Shown here one piece after another: positions 63,016-64,000 of a stretch of DNA of 64,000 nucleotides. Numbering within the stretch: position 1 is the first letter of the stretch; every line of letters begins with the position of its first letter. The position numbers were made by a program, and so were the translations under genes. The stretch is taken from positions 26,538,747 to 26,602,746 of the forward strand of contig NC_054543.1 in assembly GCF_017654505.1 (NCBI RefSeq), written 5' to 3'. The notes below the pieces were generated by a model. The model searched no databases and had not been told where the DNA came from. It saw only the letters and a program-made list of their open reading frames with translations. This DNA comes from Polyodon spathula. Lineage: Eukaryota > Chordata > Actinopteri > Acipenseriformes > Polyodontidae.

Positions 63016-63039
63016 GAGTGATGATAGGAGTGAGATGAA

Positions 63040-63963
63040 GTATTAGGTCCTCTGCTATTCCTAATCTACATTAATGATTTAGATTCTGGTATAGTAAGCA
63101 AACTTGTTAAATTTGCAGACGACACAAAAGTAGGAGGAGTGGCAAACACTGTTGCAGCAGCAAAGGTCATTCAAAATGATCTAGACAAGATTCAGAACTG
63201 GGCAGACACATGGCAAATGACATTTAATAGAGAAAAGTGTAAGGTACTGCACGCAGGAAATAAAAATGTACATTATAAATATCATATGGGAGATACTGAA
63301 ATTGGAGAAGGAATCTATGAAAAAGACCTAGGAGTTTTTGTTGACTCAGAAATGTCTTCATCTAGACAATGTGGGGAAGCTATAAAAAAGGCTAACAAGA
63401 TGCTAAGTTACATTGTGAAAAGTGTTGAATTTAAATCAAGGGAAGTAATGTTAAAACTGTACTTGAATATTGTGTGCAGTTCTGGTCACCTTGCTATAAA
63501 AAAGATATTGCTGCTCTAGAAAGAGTGCAAAGAAGAGCGACCAGAATTATTCCGGGCTTAAAAGACATGTCATATGCAGACAGGCTAAAAGAATTGAATC
63601 TGTTCAGTCTTGAACAAAGAAGACTACGTGGCGACCTAATTCAAGCATTCAAAATTCTAAAAGGTATTGACAGTGTCGACCCAAGGGACTTTTTCAGCCT
63701 GAAAAAAGAAACAAGGACCAGGGGTCACAAATGGAGTTTAGAAAAAGGGGCATTCAGAACAGAAAATAGGAGACACTTTTTTACACAGAGAATTGTGAGG
63801 GTCTGGAATCAACTCCCCAGTAATGTTGTTGAAGCTGACACCCTGGGATCCTTCAAGAAGCTGCTTGATGAGATTTTGGGATCAATAAGCTACTAACAAC
63901 CAAACGAGCAAGATGGGCCGAATGGCCTCCTCTCGTTTGTAAACTTTCTTATGTTCTTATGAA
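63040..63963 (+). mobile_element. CR1 LINE, 5'-truncated copy K, possible TSD ATGAA
   Basis: It starts just after motif B (VLGPLLFLIYIND), with motif C FADDTKVGG, and ends in the TTCTTATG tail. About 27 bases are missing near 63463 (the NALVRPH part), shifting the frame (63139-63519, 63474-63896). It is of the SLEKGAFRTEN / DTLGSF subfamily. ATGAA occurs at 63035-63039 and 63959-63963. Confidence 0.92.
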
Positions 63964-64000
63964 TCAATGAACAGATGGTCTGAGGGGGGAGTGGGGGGGG

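Overview
This is vertebrate genomic DNA, most likely from a ray-finned fish. Genes are split by GT-AG introns, and the window is packed with CR1, L2, DIRS, Tc1, hAT and LTR retroelements. The CR1 3' end with its 8-base TTCTTATG tail is one I associate with sturgeon and paddlefish. That species hint comes from memory, not from a search. There is no prokaryotic gene organisation, operon or CRISPR array.

Three host loci are supported. (1) The last three exons of an AMP-activated protein kinase gamma subunit (PRKAG3-like) lie on the + strand at 3887-7955. A solo LTR with a Tc1 transposon nested inside it sits in the intron before the penultimate exon. (2) An alpha-tubulin locus lies on the - strand at 41643-44540. 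It keeps the classic four-exon layout, with exon 1 holding only the ATG, but has two 1-base deletions and several changes at normally invariant residues, so it looks like a decaying pseudogene. (3) A second alpha-tubulin gene lies on the - strand at 58338-61121. Exons 3 and 4 are intact, the intron between them holds a dead Tc1 copy, and the 5' exons lie beyond the window edge.

Layout: 1-760, 5' end of a DIRS-like element. 1030-1550, fold-back element. 2475-3516, CR1. 3887-7955, PRKAG. 9004-9860, L2. 9949-13932, an LTR element with a gag-like, proline-rich internal region and no pol, invaded by CR1. 14053-14620, hAT. 14872-15578, CR1. 16364-16450, an 87-base poly(G) run. 17457-17830, solo LTR. 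18640-19385, broken rve-type integrase/transposase. 21872-25610, long CR1. 27441-28836, CR1 internal fragment. 30267-33844, two LTRs and an L2. 33845-37912, DIRS with an inserted CR1. 39064-39986, CR1. 41643-44540, tubulin pseudogene. 45513-49997, degenerate Gypsy element with an inserted CR1 and an inverted pol segment. 50012-51221, two solo LTRs with exact 5-base target duplications. 52310-56925, nearly full-length CR1 with a younger CR1 nested in it. 58338-61121, tubulin gene. 61330-63030, low-complexity block with a tyrosine-recombinase-like remnant. 63040-63963, CR1.

The window is best read as a record of nested transposition around three host loci. The most useful observations are the decayed tubulin copy beside an intact one, the CR1 structure (zinc motif plus SGNH-esterase ORF1, repeated 5' leader, diagnostic subfamilies, a nested insertion giving relative age), an RT frame that lost motif A by an in-frame deletion, and the pol-less gag-like LTR element. 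I found no clearly new multi-gene system.
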